From positions 1 to 51,509 of the forward strand of contig CACWPS010000013.1 in assembly GCA_902762875.1 (NCBI GenBank): a stretch of 51,509 nt of DNA, given 5' to 3'. The position numbers were made by a program, and so were the translations under genes. Positions 16,759 to 25,064 of the stretch are shown piece by piece. Position 1 is the stretch's first letter. Every line of letters starts with the position of its first letter. Origin of the DNA: Oscillospiraceae bacterium (GTDB lineage Bacteria; Bacillota; Clostridia; Oscillospirales; Acutalibacteraceae). The notes under the pieces were generated by a model. It saw only the letters and a list, made by a program, of their open reading frames with translations. It made no database searches and was not told the DNA's origin.

Positions 16759-17553
16759 ATGGATAACACATCTTTACCGGTGGGGCTTATCTGCGGCTAC
16801 TTTGACAGCAGTGAATTCGGCTCCCTTAAAATTTCGCCCGAAAGAATTTCAAACCGCTTTGAAGTAGAATACTATTTAGAGGACGGCGAGGAAACATATT
16901 TAAACGGGAAAGCGATAAAAATTTGCGCCGACCGCATTTTAATCGCAAAACCCGGGGACTTAAGGTACAGCCGTCTGCCCTTTAAAACCGCTTTTTTAAA
17001 GTTCTGTGCCGACGGGGAGCTTGCCGAAATGCTAAAGGGTGCGCCTACATACTTCCCCGCCGTTCACAAAAAGCAGATACTTGAGCTTATCCGAGAAGTA
17101 ACCCTGATTAACGAAAAAGAAGACAGGGACTTTTTGGTATTAAACGGTAAGCTCTTACTGCTTTTAAGCTTAATTATAGGGGACAGTAAATGCGAGCCCA
17201 ACATCAGCATAAATCATGAGCTTATGCACCGTGCAAAAAAATATATTGAAACGAGCTTTTGCGAGCATATCTCCACAACAGATATTGCCAAAAGCATTGA
17301 TTTAAGCGAATCCCGCCTTAGGGTACTTTTTGCCGCCGTGTACGGTGTGTCTCCCCACAAGTATCTTACCGATGTAAGAATTTCCGCCGCAAAGGAAATG
17401 CTTTGGGATAACGACATTCCGCTTTTGGAAATAGCGGAAAAATGCGGATTTGGCTCACAGCAGTATTTTAACGATACCTTTAAAAAAACCGTGGGTATTT
17501 CACCCGGTAAGTACAGGGTACAGTTTGCGAAAAAATATACAGACGAGGTGTAG
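16759..17553 (+). CDS. AraC-family transcriptional regulator
   Basis: The 264-aa protein has an N-terminal cupin-like sensor region (residues 1-140) and a C-terminal double helix-turn-helix: TTDIAKSIDLSESRLRVLFAAVYG, then ISAAKEMLWDNDIPLLEIAEKC, ending in the AraC hallmark GFGSQQYFNDTFKKTVGISPGKYR. ATG 16759 is chosen because GAGG lies 7 nt before it; TTG 16753 is possible. It is divergent from DUF5107 paralogue 2 and is followed after 4 bp by a Gfo/Idh/MocA gene, so regulator and dehydrogenase are probably co-transcribed. Confidence 0.92.
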   Translation: MDNTSLPVGLICGYFDSSEFGSLKISPERISNRFEVEYYLEDGEETYLNGKAIKICADRILIAKPGDLRYSRLPFKTAFLKFCADGELAEMLKGAPTYFPAVHKKQILELIREVTLINEKEDRDFLVLNGKLLLLLSLIIGDSKCEPNISINHELMHRAKKYIETSFCEHISTTDIAKSIDLSESRLRVLFAAVYGVSPHKYLTDVRISAAKEMLWDNDIPLLEIAEKCGFGSQQYFNDTFKKTVGISPGKYRVQFAKKYTDEV

Positions 17554-17557
17554 CATT

Positions 17558-18577
17558 ATGATTAAATACGGAATATTGGGTGCGGGCTGGCGCAGTGAGT
17601 TTTATTTGAGGATAGCCGATTTACTGCCCGACACCTTTAAGGTAAGCGGAATATATATCCGCAATAAGCAAAAGCAAGAGGAATTTTCTAAAAAGTACAA
17701 TGTTCCGATATTCGATACCCTCGAAAAGCTGCTCGAAACCGATTATGATTTTATTGTATCCTGCGTTAATAAGGCGGGTATCTGTGATACCGTAAGGGAG
17801 CTTGGCAGTAAAAATATCCCCCTGCTTACCGAAACACCTATCGGCACTTCACTTAATGAAATCAATGATTTTTTAAGCGGGATAAAGCAAGATTGGCGGG
17901 TTCAGGTGGCCGAACAGTTCCATTTTCAACCCCGTAATCAAGCGATAAAGGCGGTTATTGAAAGCGGAATTTTAGGGGATATAACGCAGGTTCAGCTTTC
18001 CTGCTGTCACGATTACCACGCCGCAAGCCTTATAAGGTTTTTCCTTGACACAGGGGACGAAATGCCCAAAGTCTCATCATTTACCCTGCCCGATACGGTA
18101 AACAGGTACAATTCAAGAGGCGGGCTTTTAAGTAAGCCCGAAACCGTAACCGCAGAGGAAAAATTTTTTGTTTTAAGATTTAAAGAAAAAACCGCCCTTT
18201 ACGATTTTAACTACGAGCAGTATTTTTCAGATATTCGTGCCTCAAGGATTGTAATTCGGGGAACAAACGGCGAAATTATAAACGACCGCTGCACCTATTT
18301 AAAGGAGGGTATTCCCCATTCCTTTTATCTTCAAAGAAATTTCCACGGGGCAAACGAAAGCCTCGACGGTTTTACTCTTGTGAATATAACCGCCGAGGGC
18401 AATATACTTTATGAAAATCCGTTTAAGTCCGCCCGCCTTTCCGACGAGGAAATCGCAATCGCCACATGCCTTTTAAATATGAAAAGGTATATTGATACAG
18501 GCATACCCTTTTATTCGCTTAGGGAAGCGGCGCTGGATTCAAAAATGTTTTTACAGCCTAATTTTCGCTGTAAATAA
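17558..18577 (+). CDS. Gfo/Idh/MocA-family oxidoreductase
   Basis: The 339-aa protein begins with a Rossmann NAD(P)-binding segment (MIKYGILGAGWRSEFYLRI) and then the family's sugar-binding alpha/beta domain. The usual catalytic EKP motif appears as TETP in LLTETPIGTS, so the conserved Lys is missing; the later helix has RNQAIKAVIESGILGDITQVQLS as in the family. ATG 17558 sits 4 bp after the AraC stop with GAGGTG 7 nt upstream. Its 3' end overlaps nagB by 20 bp, tail to tail. Loss of the Lys suggests an altered reaction or substrate. The substrate is unknown. Confidence 0.85.
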   Translation: MIKYGILGAGWRSEFYLRIADLLPDTFKVSGIYIRNKQKQEEFSKKYNVPIFDTLEKLLETDYDFIVSCVNKAGICDTVRELGSKNIPLLTETPIGTSLNEINDFLSGIKQDWRVQVAEQFHFQPRNQAIKAVIESGILGDITQVQLSCCHDYHAASLIRFFLDTGDEMPKVSSFTLPDTVNRYNSRGGLLSKPETVTAEEKFFVLRFKEKTALYDFNYEQYFSDIRASRIVIRGTNGEIINDRCTYLKEGIPHSFYLQRNFHGANESLDGFTLVNITAEGNILYENPFKSARLSDEEIAIATCLLNMKRYIDTGIPFYSLREAALDSKMFLQPNFRCK

Positions 18578-19268
18578 CCGTAATATCGGGGTGAAGCTGT
18601 AGAATTGAAGCGGGAATTTCGGGAGTTATGGGCCCGTAAAAGGCCTTTTCCAAAATATCCCGCTTATTTTTACCCGAGGCTATAAGCAAAATCTTCTTTG
18701 CCTGCATTATGGAGACCATACCCATTGTGATTGCTTTTTTGGGGACTTCGTCTTCACTCGCAAAAAAGCGGGAATTTGCCTTTATTGTGCTTTCGTGCAG
18801 GTCCACAACATGGGTGCTTTTAACAAAATATTTGTCAGGCTCGTTAAAGCCGATATGACCGTCAAGACCAATACCTAAAAGCTGTAAATCAATACCCCCA
18901 AGCTCTGCAATATGCCGGTCATACCGATTTCCCTCGCCCGCCAAATCAACTGCACAGCCGTTTGGTACAAAGGTGTTGTTTATATCAATATTTATATGCT
19001 CAAAAAAGTTCTTATTCATAAAATATCGGTAGCTCTGGTTATTTGTGCCGTCAAGGCCTACATACTCATCAAGATTAACCGAGGTGACATTGCTGAAGTC
19101 AATGTCGCCTTTTTTGTACCACTCTATAAGCTGTTTATATGTGCCGAGCGGCGATGAGCCTGTAGCAAGACCAAGCACGCTGTCAGGCTTTAAAATAACC
19201 TGTGCCGAAATAATATTCGCCGCATCTCGGCTTAATTTTTCATAAGTCTCAACCGTAATAAACTTCAT
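18558..19268 (-). CDS. nagB: Glucosamine-6-phosphate deaminase
   Basis: The 236-aa cytoplasmic enzyme converts glucosamine-6-phosphate to fructose-6-phosphate and ammonia. The phosphate-binding loop LGLATGSSPLGTY, the catalytic Asp in NLDEYVG and the active-site segment LLGIGLDGHIGFNEP (Asp, His, Glu) are all present. Length is typical of short Firmicutes NagB. Its ATG overlaps the nahK stop by 4 bp, which ties both to one N-acetylhexosamine pathway. A deacetylase gene (nagA) is not in the window. Confidence 0.96.
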   Translation of the reverse strand: MKFITVETYEKLSRDAANIISAQVILKPDSVLGLATGSSPLGTYKQLIEWYKKGDIDFSNVTSVNLDEYVGLDGTNNQSYRYFMNKNFFEHINIDINNTFVPNGCAVDLAGEGNRYDRHIAELGGIDLQLLGIGLDGHIGFNEPDKYFVKSTHVVDLHESTIKANSRFFASEDEVPKKAITMGMVSIMQAKKILLIASGKNKRDILEKAFYGPITPEIPASILQLHPDITVIYSEN

Positions 19269-20380
19269 TCTTCTTTTCCTCTTTTAAATTCACGCAAAAC
19301 AATTTCATTCATTTTATCCCATTGCTGTTCCATATCCGAAACCAGCTTAAACTGGGTTCTGCACCTGTCAAGATTATGATTTTCACGGGCGGTTTTAAAG
19401 TATGTATCACCCTCAAGATAGTCGGTCAAAAAGCGCATACCGCATTCAAGGGTCATAAGCTTTGCACCGATAGGAAGTGACAGCGCCTCTTTTTCGTCCA
19501 TAGACTCGCCGCACGCCTTTATAAAGCCCTTGGTATAGCTTTCAAAAAGCGGAAGAGAGAAATTTACCTTGCTTAATTGGGGCTCGTCCTCCGCTCCTGT
19601 TGTAGCGCCGAAACGGATAGAATCGCCGTAATCGTAGGCTCTGAGTCCCGGCATTACGGTATCAAGGTCAATAACGCAAATCGTCTCCCCTGTATTTTTA
19701 TCAAACATACAGTTGTTGAGTTTTGTATCGTTATGGGTGACCCTCAGCGGAATTTCACCCATTTTAAGCATATCGGTAAGCAAAGACATATCCTTTGCAC
19801 GGGCATTAACAAAGGCTATTTCTTTTAGGACGGATTTCGCCCTGCCGCATATATCCGCCTCAACCGCTCTTTTAAAGGTCTCATAACGGGTAGGAGTATT
19901 ATGAAAATTCTCAATTACCTCGTTAAGCTTTTCGGCGGGAAAATCCGCAAGCAGATTTTGGAAATTACCGAAGGCATAACCGCAGTTGTAAAAATCCTGC
20001 GGTTTTTCTATTTTTTCGTAGCAGACCGCATCCTCTATGAAAATATAGCTTCTCCAACTAATGCCGTTTTCATCGGTATAATAATTTTTCCCATCAACGG
20101 TCGGCACAAGATTCAAGGTTTCCCTTAAAACATCGCCCCCGTGCTTTGCTATTTTTTCCCTTAAAAAGGCGGTAACATTTTCTACATTTTCTATCAAAGC
20201 ATCGGTATCGGGGAAAATATTATTATTAACCCGTTGCAGAATATACCGTGTTGTTTTATCGCCGTTTTTACATTCTACCTTAAAGGTGGAGTTTATATGC
20301 CCGTTGCCGTAAGCTGTGCAGGAATACGGCTCGCCGTCATATTTAAAGCTTGATAAAATCGAATTTAATTGTTGCTCCAT
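19265..20380 (-). CDS. nahK: N-acetylhexosamine 1-kinase (NahK-like, APH-fold)
   Basis: The 371-aa protein closely follows bifidobacterial NahK, an anomeric kinase making GlcNAc-1-P and GalNAc-1-P in the lacto-N-biose/galacto-N-biose pathway. Diagnostic segments are YGNGHIN, RYILQRVNNNIFPD, PLRVTHNDTKLNN (catalytic Asp), VIDLDTVMPG, YDYGDSIRFGA and LTLECGMRFLTDYLEGD. The frame also allows ATG 20398; I prefer 20380 because the family start aligns better, but neither has an ideal ribosome site. It overlaps nagB by 4 bp. GNB/LNB phosphorylase and UDP-sugar uridylyltransferase genes are not nearby. Confidence 0.9.
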   Translation of the reverse strand: MEQQLNSILSSFKYDGEPYSCTAYGNGHINSTFKVECKNGDKTTRYILQRVNNNIFPDTDALIENVENVTAFLREKIAKHGGDVLRETLNLVPTVDGKNYYTDENGISWRSYIFIEDAVCYEKIEKPQDFYNCGYAFGNFQNLLADFPAEKLNEVIENFHNTPTRYETFKRAVEADICGRAKSVLKEIAFVNARAKDMSLLTDMLKMGEIPLRVTHNDTKLNNCMFDKNTGETICVIDLDTVMPGLRAYDYGDSIRFGATTGAEDEPQLSKVNFSLPLFESYTKGFIKACGESMDEKEALSLPIGAKLMTLECGMRFLTDYLEGDTYFKTARENHNLDRCRTQFKLVSDMEQQWDKMNEIVLREFKRGKEE

Positions 20381-20455
20381 TTTAAAATAGCCCCCCATAG
20401 CTTTTCGAGATAGTCTCCCCTTGATTTCATTGCTGAAATTACCTTTTTAAAATAT

Positions 20456-22108
20456 TTATAAGCTTTCTTTAATAGCGTTATTAATTCTTTCTCTTAAGTT
20501 TAAGATATACTTCTCTTTTCGCGGATATTCACTAAAAGTAATCTCACAGTCGCAGCTTTCTTCAATCAGATTAATAACAAAATCTCTGCCACAAAGCTTT
20601 TCGCAAAGTTCTAAAGCACGCATATCCTGAAGTGCGTCGTGAAAAACGGCAAGCCGTAGCGACTCATATGCTGTTCCGTTCGGTGCGGGATAGACCGAAA
20701 ACCCATCTCCCGCAGGAGCAAAATAATCACAATCGGTATTGACAAATGGGTTAATCCCGGCATATGATAATTGACTGTTATAATAGTTATAGCCCCAATG
20801 CAAAAATCCTTTAATTCCGTATTTATAAAACTGAACGCCTATTATACGGTTTCTGTAAGACGGCATTGAAATAAATCTGTTTGAGACCGCATTGTGTTGA
20901 GCAGAACAATAATACGCCCACAAATCAGGCACTTTGTTTTCAATAAACGGCTGTATATGATCGGTGGCCGGTATTGGATTTGATACCGCTCCGCTTTTAT
21001 AAAACTCATAGTTTGAAAGAGCGTCGATTATTTTATAGCCTTTAATCAGCGGGGCGACAATATCCCTCGCCGCCTTATATGACGGAAGCTGTTCAAGCGT
21101 CGGCTCGTCGGAAATATGAAATACACAGTTTTTATCCACTCCCTGCTCTTTTAAAAACGCAAGCAGTCGTGGAATGAAAATTTGCAAGAAATCCGAATAT
21201 TCTTTTCCGCACGCCTCGGTCTCCCAACCGAAAATCTTTTTTTCTGCACCGTCAACATTTGCTACTATTTTCGGCGCATGAGCCGCTCCCCACTGTGTAA
21301 AGAAATGGGAAATTTCAAAGTATTCTATTCCTACCCTTTTACACAGCTCTATCCATCTTTTGAGCTTATCAAAATTAAAGCTGTATTTTCCGTTATTAAC
21401 GGTAATGTCAACAAGCTGAGTTGTAGTTCTATCTCCGCCTACATATGTATCCAATGGCGGCGTGAAAACAGGAGTTAAAATCATATTTAAACCGTTTTTT
21501 ACAGCGGTTTTTATGTAATTTTCGATTATCGTCCAATGTCGTTCGTCAAATGCCTTAGTGCCGTAATAATCCATAAGACAGTCGCAGTAAAACCACTGTG
21601 TATAAATCAAATCCTGCTTTGGAAGTACGCAGTCAATAATCTCAAGATTAAAAGTAACGCTTGACATAAAGCTTTTACTGTTGAAATCCGAAAAAATAAA
21701 CTCTATCGGATATACTCCGGCTTTGTCTATTCCCTTTGTATCCACTTCAATCAAAAGCGACTCAAGATTATTGCTAAGCGAAAGTCTGTTATGGCTGTTT
21801 AAGGGAGTGAGCAAATCGGGATAAAGCCCCGGTGTTGTTCTGAGATAATCCACATTATTCGCTTTCCCGTGAGCAGGAAGCTTGACCGGAACATGCTCAA
21901 CCCTTTTAACCGTAATATGCTCTGCAATTTCCGATTTAACGGTTAGCAGCACAGGTACGGCAGTCCAACATAATTCTTCATTAACATAGCAAACTCCGAA
22001 ACGGAACCGTTCTTCCTTTAAGCAGGACCCTCTGTTATATTCCTCTTTTGAATCAATACAGTCATCAAGAAAGCACTTTTCAAGCGCCGAAATCAGCTTA
22101 ATCTTCAT
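20456..22108 (-). CDS. GH123-like glycoside hydrolase (DUF4091 family), candidate beta-N-acetylgalactosaminidase
   Basis: The 550-aa protein has an N-terminal beta-sandwich (residues 1-160) and a TIM-barrel catalytic part. HISDEPTLEQLPSYK carries adjacent Asp334-Glu335, the polarising and acid/base pair known from GH123 beta-N-acetylgalactosaminidases (substrate-assisted mechanism); a following DHIQPFIENKVPDLWAYYC and a GFLHWGYNYYN end are typical of DUF4091. There is no signal peptide, so the enzyme is probably cytoplasmic. ATG 22108 follows CAGGAG. It lies between nahK (57-bp gap from its end) and a GH109-like gene (80-bp gap), fitting a GalNAc-releasing role. Confidence 0.8.
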   Translation of the reverse strand: MKIKLISALEKCFLDDCIDSKEEYNRGSCLKEERFRFGVCYVNEELCWTAVPVLLTVKSEIAEHITVKRVEHVPVKLPAHGKANNVDYLRTTPGLYPDLLTPLNSHNRLSLSNNLESLLIEVDTKGIDKAGVYPIEFIFSDFNSKSFMSSVTFNLEIIDCVLPKQDLIYTQWFYCDCLMDYYGTKAFDERHWTIIENYIKTAVKNGLNMILTPVFTPPLDTYVGGDRTTTQLVDITVNNGKYSFNFDKLKRWIELCKRVGIEYFEISHFFTQWGAAHAPKIVANVDGAEKKIFGWETEACGKEYSDFLQIFIPRLLAFLKEQGVDKNCVFHISDEPTLEQLPSYKAARDIVAPLIKGYKIIDALSNYEFYKSGAVSNPIPATDHIQPFIENKVPDLWAYYCSAQHNAVSNRFISMPSYRNRIIGVQFYKYGIKGFLHWGYNYYNSQLSYAGINPFVNTDCDYFAPAGDGFSVYPAPNGTAYESLRLAVFHDALQDMRALELCEKLCGRDFVINLIEESCDCEITFSEYPRKEKYILNLRERINNAIKESL

Positions 22109-22188
22109 TTTCCCAAAACTCCTGTCATAAAATAATAATTAATTTGTTTCGTTTGTTACTCCTCTATTGATAAAATAGTAAGAAACAC

Positions 22189-23457
22189 TTAATCCACAAA
22201 ATATAAATCCTTACCGTTATTAATTCTATCGAGCGTATATTTATTCTCGGCAATATCTGTACGCTCGGTCCATCTGCCAGCTGTGAAATCGGGAAAAGCA
22301 ACGGGTGCGCCGCCTTTTGCAATAGATTCTTCGCTTAAAACACATATTGACATATATGTTGCCGCATCATAGACATCAATCGGTGCGTGGGAGTTTGTTT
22401 TAACTGCATTTAAAAACGCTTCCATCATAACATGGTCCATACCTCCGTGAACATCAGAAGCAACGCCGTTTTTCCATAGCGGGTGGTTATACTGTTCTTC
22501 ATAATTCTCGGCATTTCCCCACATCGGTTTCCATATCCATTCATTTTTTTCGTGCTCTTCATTTCCGTCAATAAACAAACTGTCGTTATCCTCCAAATAT
22601 ACCGCCTTTGTTCCGTGTACTTCAAAACCGCGGGAATACGCCCTCGGAAGTCCCGTTTCAAGCGTTATACGAACAGTTTGTCCTCCGGCACATTGAATTA
22701 CAGTAGTAACAACATCGCCTTGTGCAAAATTTATCTTAGAAAGAGGATGTTCCGCACCCTTGGTTTTTACGGCGTAACTGTGCATTCCTCTTGAAGATGA
22801 AGCAAAAGAAGAAAGCGTTAGAAAGCGGTTGCCGTTATTTATATCAAGAATTTTTGCAATCGGTCCTATTTCGTGGGTAGGATAGTTTTCACAGTTACGG
22901 TAAATGTAATTCCGTAATCTGTAATGCCTGTTTTCAAGACCGGTTGTAACTTCATTTCGTAAATCGTGGCAGTAAGCTCCATTACAATGAACAACATCTC
23001 CGAAAAAGCCCTGACGCACCATATTAAGCATCATAAGCTCACGCTTACCGTAGCAACAGTTTTCCATAAACATAAATTCCGTGCCGGTTTCTTCGTAAGT
23101 ATGAATAAGCTTGTAGCAATCATCAAGCGAGTATGCTCCGCCCACTTCAAGTCCGACATATTTTCCTGCTTTCATTGCAGCTACCGCAACCTCAACATGC
23201 GCTTCCCACGATACTGCAATATAAACTGAGTCAAGTTCTTTTAAGCTCAAGACTTCCTTATAATTTGTAGTGGCGAACGGTTTTTCGGCACCGGATTCCA
23301 AAAGTGCTTTCACCGCCTCATCAAGTCGGTCTTCAAGCGGGTCACAAACCGCAACAACATCTATTCCCTCTTCTTTCATTGGGATAATAGGGTTTTTAAG
23401 CATACAAAGCCCTCGTTGTCCCAAACCGATTACCGCAAGTTTTATTCTGTCTTTCAT
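22189..23457 (-). CDS. GH109-like NAD-dependent glycosidase (Gfo/Idh/MocA fold), candidate alpha-N-acetylgalactosaminidase
   Basis: The 422-aa protein has the Rossmann start AVIGLGQRGLCML and segments characteristic of GH109: FMFMENCCYGKRELMMLNMV (Glu132), FFGDVVHCNGAYCHDLR and NYPTHEIGPIAKIL (Tyr192, His195), equivalent to the GH109 Glu and Tyr...His active-site residues. The C-terminal GGMDHVMMEAF also fits. GH109 enzymes cleave alpha-GalNAc (blood-group A type) through transient NAD oxidation. No signal peptide or twin-arginine motif is seen, unlike many GH109 proteins. It is the first gene of an operon with the GH123-like gene and faces an AraC gene. Confidence 0.78.
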   Translation of the reverse strand: MKDRIKLAVIGLGQRGLCMLKNPIIPMKEEGIDVVAVCDPLEDRLDEAVKALLESGAEKPFATTNYKEVLSLKELDSVYIAVSWEAHVEVAVAAMKAGKYVGLEVGGAYSLDDCYKLIHTYEETGTEFMFMENCCYGKRELMMLNMVRQGFFGDVVHCNGAYCHDLRNEVTTGLENRHYRLRNYIYRNCENYPTHEIGPIAKILDINNGNRFLTLSSFASSSRGMHSYAVKTKGAEHPLSKINFAQGDVVTTVIQCAGGQTVRITLETGLPRAYSRGFEVHGTKAVYLEDNDSLFIDGNEEHEKNEWIWKPMWGNAENYEEQYNHPLWKNGVASDVHGGMDHVMMEAFLNAVKTNSHAPIDVYDAATYMSICVLSEESIAKGGAPVAFPDFTAGRWTERTDIAENKYTLDRINNGKDLYFVD

Positions 23458-23475
23458 ATCCTTTTCACTCCTGAA

Positions 23476-23523
23476 TTGTTGTTATTAATATCAATTATAA
23501 TTTGCCTTTTTTTATTAACAACA
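23476..23523. promoter_or_regulatory. Inverted repeat around the GH109-like gene promoter, candidate regulator site
   Basis: TGTTGTT (23477-23483) and AACAACA (23517-23523) form a 7-bp inverted repeat with a 33-bp spacer. Between them on the minus strand lies TATAAT (23499-23494), the likely -10 of the GH109-like operon. The divergent AraC gene starts at 23674. A pair of half-sites around a promoter is a plausible AraC arrangement. Confidence 0.4.
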
Positions 23524-23591
23524 GATTTCGTGAATAATGGATAAAAACAATAAATTAATGTCCGATTTTAAACAATTCGGCTGTAAATCGA

Positions 23592-23620
23592 TTGATTATT
23601 TGAAAATCATATGTTATTAT
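23592..23620 (+). promoter_or_regulatory. Sigma-A-type promoter of the AraC gene at 23674
   Basis: TTGATT (23592-23597), 17 bp, TATTAT (23615-23620). The AraC start codon is 53 bp downstream. Confidence 0.5.
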
Positions 23621-23673
23621 ATATTCAGAAAAGCAATATAATTACTTATTTTCAGAAACGAGAATGTGATAAA

Positions 23674-24507
23674 ATGAGCAACAGCAGCGATTATTTATAT
23701 CAATTTAAAACCGTAAACAGGTGTGTTTGCATAAAATCCATTATAACGGGTATCGATGCCGACAGAGACAAGGATTTCTTTTTTCCGGGAGAATCCCACA
23801 GCTTTTGGGAGGCGGTTTTTGTGTCCGAGGGTGAAATTACCGCCACCGCCGACGAACGGATTTATAAGCTGAAACAAGGTATGTTGTTGTTTCACAAGCC
23901 TATGGAATTTCACAGGCTGATAGCAGACGGCGAAAATTCCTCCCATTTGAAAATCATCTCGTTTACGGCGGAAGGTGAGCTTATGAGTAGCTTTGAAAAC
24001 CGCTGTTTTAATTTAAGCCTTTCTGAGCAGGACGCCTTTTCGGAAATTTCCGATTATTTTATAAAAGCACACTTTGCCTACAGCGATTCGCCCGACAGCT
24101 TTGATTATATTTCAAATACGGCGGCAACGCTTTTGGAAGTTTTTTTGCTAAGGCTTAAGGAGAAAAAGGGATACACTCCGAAGTACATTTCGTACAATGA
24201 AGATATTTACTACAAAATAGTTAAGACTATGAAGAATAACTGCGATAAATCGTTATCCGTAAACGATATTGCAAGACTGCTCAATATGAGCGCCAGCAAT
24301 GTAAAGCGAGTTTTTGCGCTTTACTCGGACATAGGCATCGCAAAATATTTTTTAAATCTCCGCATCCGCCGTGCAAAGGAGCTGCTTCAAGAGGGTCTTT
24401 CTCCCTATGAGGTTGCCGAAAAGCTCGGCTTTAAGCCAAATTATTTCTATACGGTTTTCAAACGCGAGGTGGGAACAACTCCGAATAAATATTCAAAATC
24501 AAATTGA
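23674..24507 (+). CDS. AraC-family transcriptional regulator with cupin sensor domain
   Basis: The 277-aa protein has an AraC-type cupin domain (HSFWEAVFVSEGEI, LKQGMLLFHKPMEFHRL) and a C-terminal double helix-turn-helix (VNDIARLLNMSASNVKRVFALYS, IRRAKELLQEGLSPYEVAEKLGF, then YFYTVFKREVGTTPNKYSK). I take ATG 23674 because the sensor domain begins there and the 21 codons further upstream look non-coding and overlap the promoter. It is divergent from the GH109/GH123-like operon and probably activates it in response to a sugar. A T-run after the stop could act as terminator. Confidence 0.92.
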   Translation: MSNSSDYLYQFKTVNRCVCIKSIITGIDADRDKDFFFPGESHSFWEAVFVSEGEITATADERIYKLKQGMLLFHKPMEFHRLIADGENSSHLKIISFTAEGELMSSFENRCFNLSLSEQDAFSEISDYFIKAHFAYSDSPDSFDYISNTAATLLEVFLLRLKEKKGYTPKYISYNEDIYYKIVKTMKNNCDKSLSVNDIARLLNMSASNVKRVFALYSDIGIAKYFLNLRIRRAKELLQEGLSPYEVAEKLGFKPNYFYTVFKREVGTTPNKYSKSN

Positions 24508-24538
24508 TAAGCATAACCTAATTTTTTTATTACCACCA

Positions 24539-24932
24539 TTAGATTGAGTCTGCTATCCGTTTTGCAAGCTGGGTTTTTTGCTTGGGGTGAATATCATCGC
24601 TTTCGCAAATATCACGGCAAATGACAGTTTTAACATTTTTTTCGCTAAACTGAATATCATACTGTGCTTGCTGGATTTTGCGCCAAGCCTCCTTGTTTGC
24701 GTGTATATAATCTGCCAACTGTATAACTCTAAAGGGCAAATCCTCATCCTTAAAGGCAACCCGCCAATGATAAATCAAAGCGGAAAGCATTTCGCCGTAA
24801 ACTTCACATTCCCTATCAGAGGAGTTGCTCTCTCCCTGATACCAAATCACGCCCGCCGCCTGTACCGAATATTCGAATAGGCTTGTTTGCCTGAAAGATA
24901 ATATTATCGCTAAACAAATCATTTAATCTCAT
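24539..24932 (-). pseudogene. Sialate O-acetylesterase (SASA family) remnant with a large internal deletion
   Basis: From ATG 932-930 (24932) the minus strand encodes MRLNDLFSDNIIFQANKP followed by IRIFGTG, the normal start of sialate O-acetylesterases. After about 24 codons it jumps, out of frame, to the family's mid-protein motif AAGVIWYQGESN, then runs to the active-site Asp-His segment SDDIHPKQKTQLAKRIA before an early stop. The region that should hold the nucleophile Ser and over 250 residues is missing. The frame 24922-24539 alone would make an inactive 127-aa piece. The intact gene would have removed O-acetyl groups from sialic acids, so the locus once had a sialoglycan step. Confidence 0.8.
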
Positions 24933-25021
24933 AATTTTACCTATTAAATTCCGATTTTTCTCTTCTTCATTAGGATAAACCGAAAAATTACTTTTGTCAA
25001 GTTCTTTTTACAAAAGCTACA

Positions 25022-25052
25022 AACCGCCGCCTGCACTTTGGCAGACGGCGGA
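25022..25052 (-). terminator. Rho-independent terminator of the DUF5107-3 / DUF6067 operon
   Basis: On the minus strand CCGCCGTCTGC pairs with GCAGGCGGCGG around a CAAAGT loop, followed by TTTGTAGCTTTTG, directly after the stop of the DUF6067-like gene. Confidence 0.8.
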
Positions 25053-25064
25053 ATAACCTTTTAA

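Noticed and set aside
22109-22188. Separate promoter for the GH123-like gene
   Set aside because: The 80-bp gap has AT-rich sequence but no good -35/-10 pair; read-through from the GH109-like gene is simpler.
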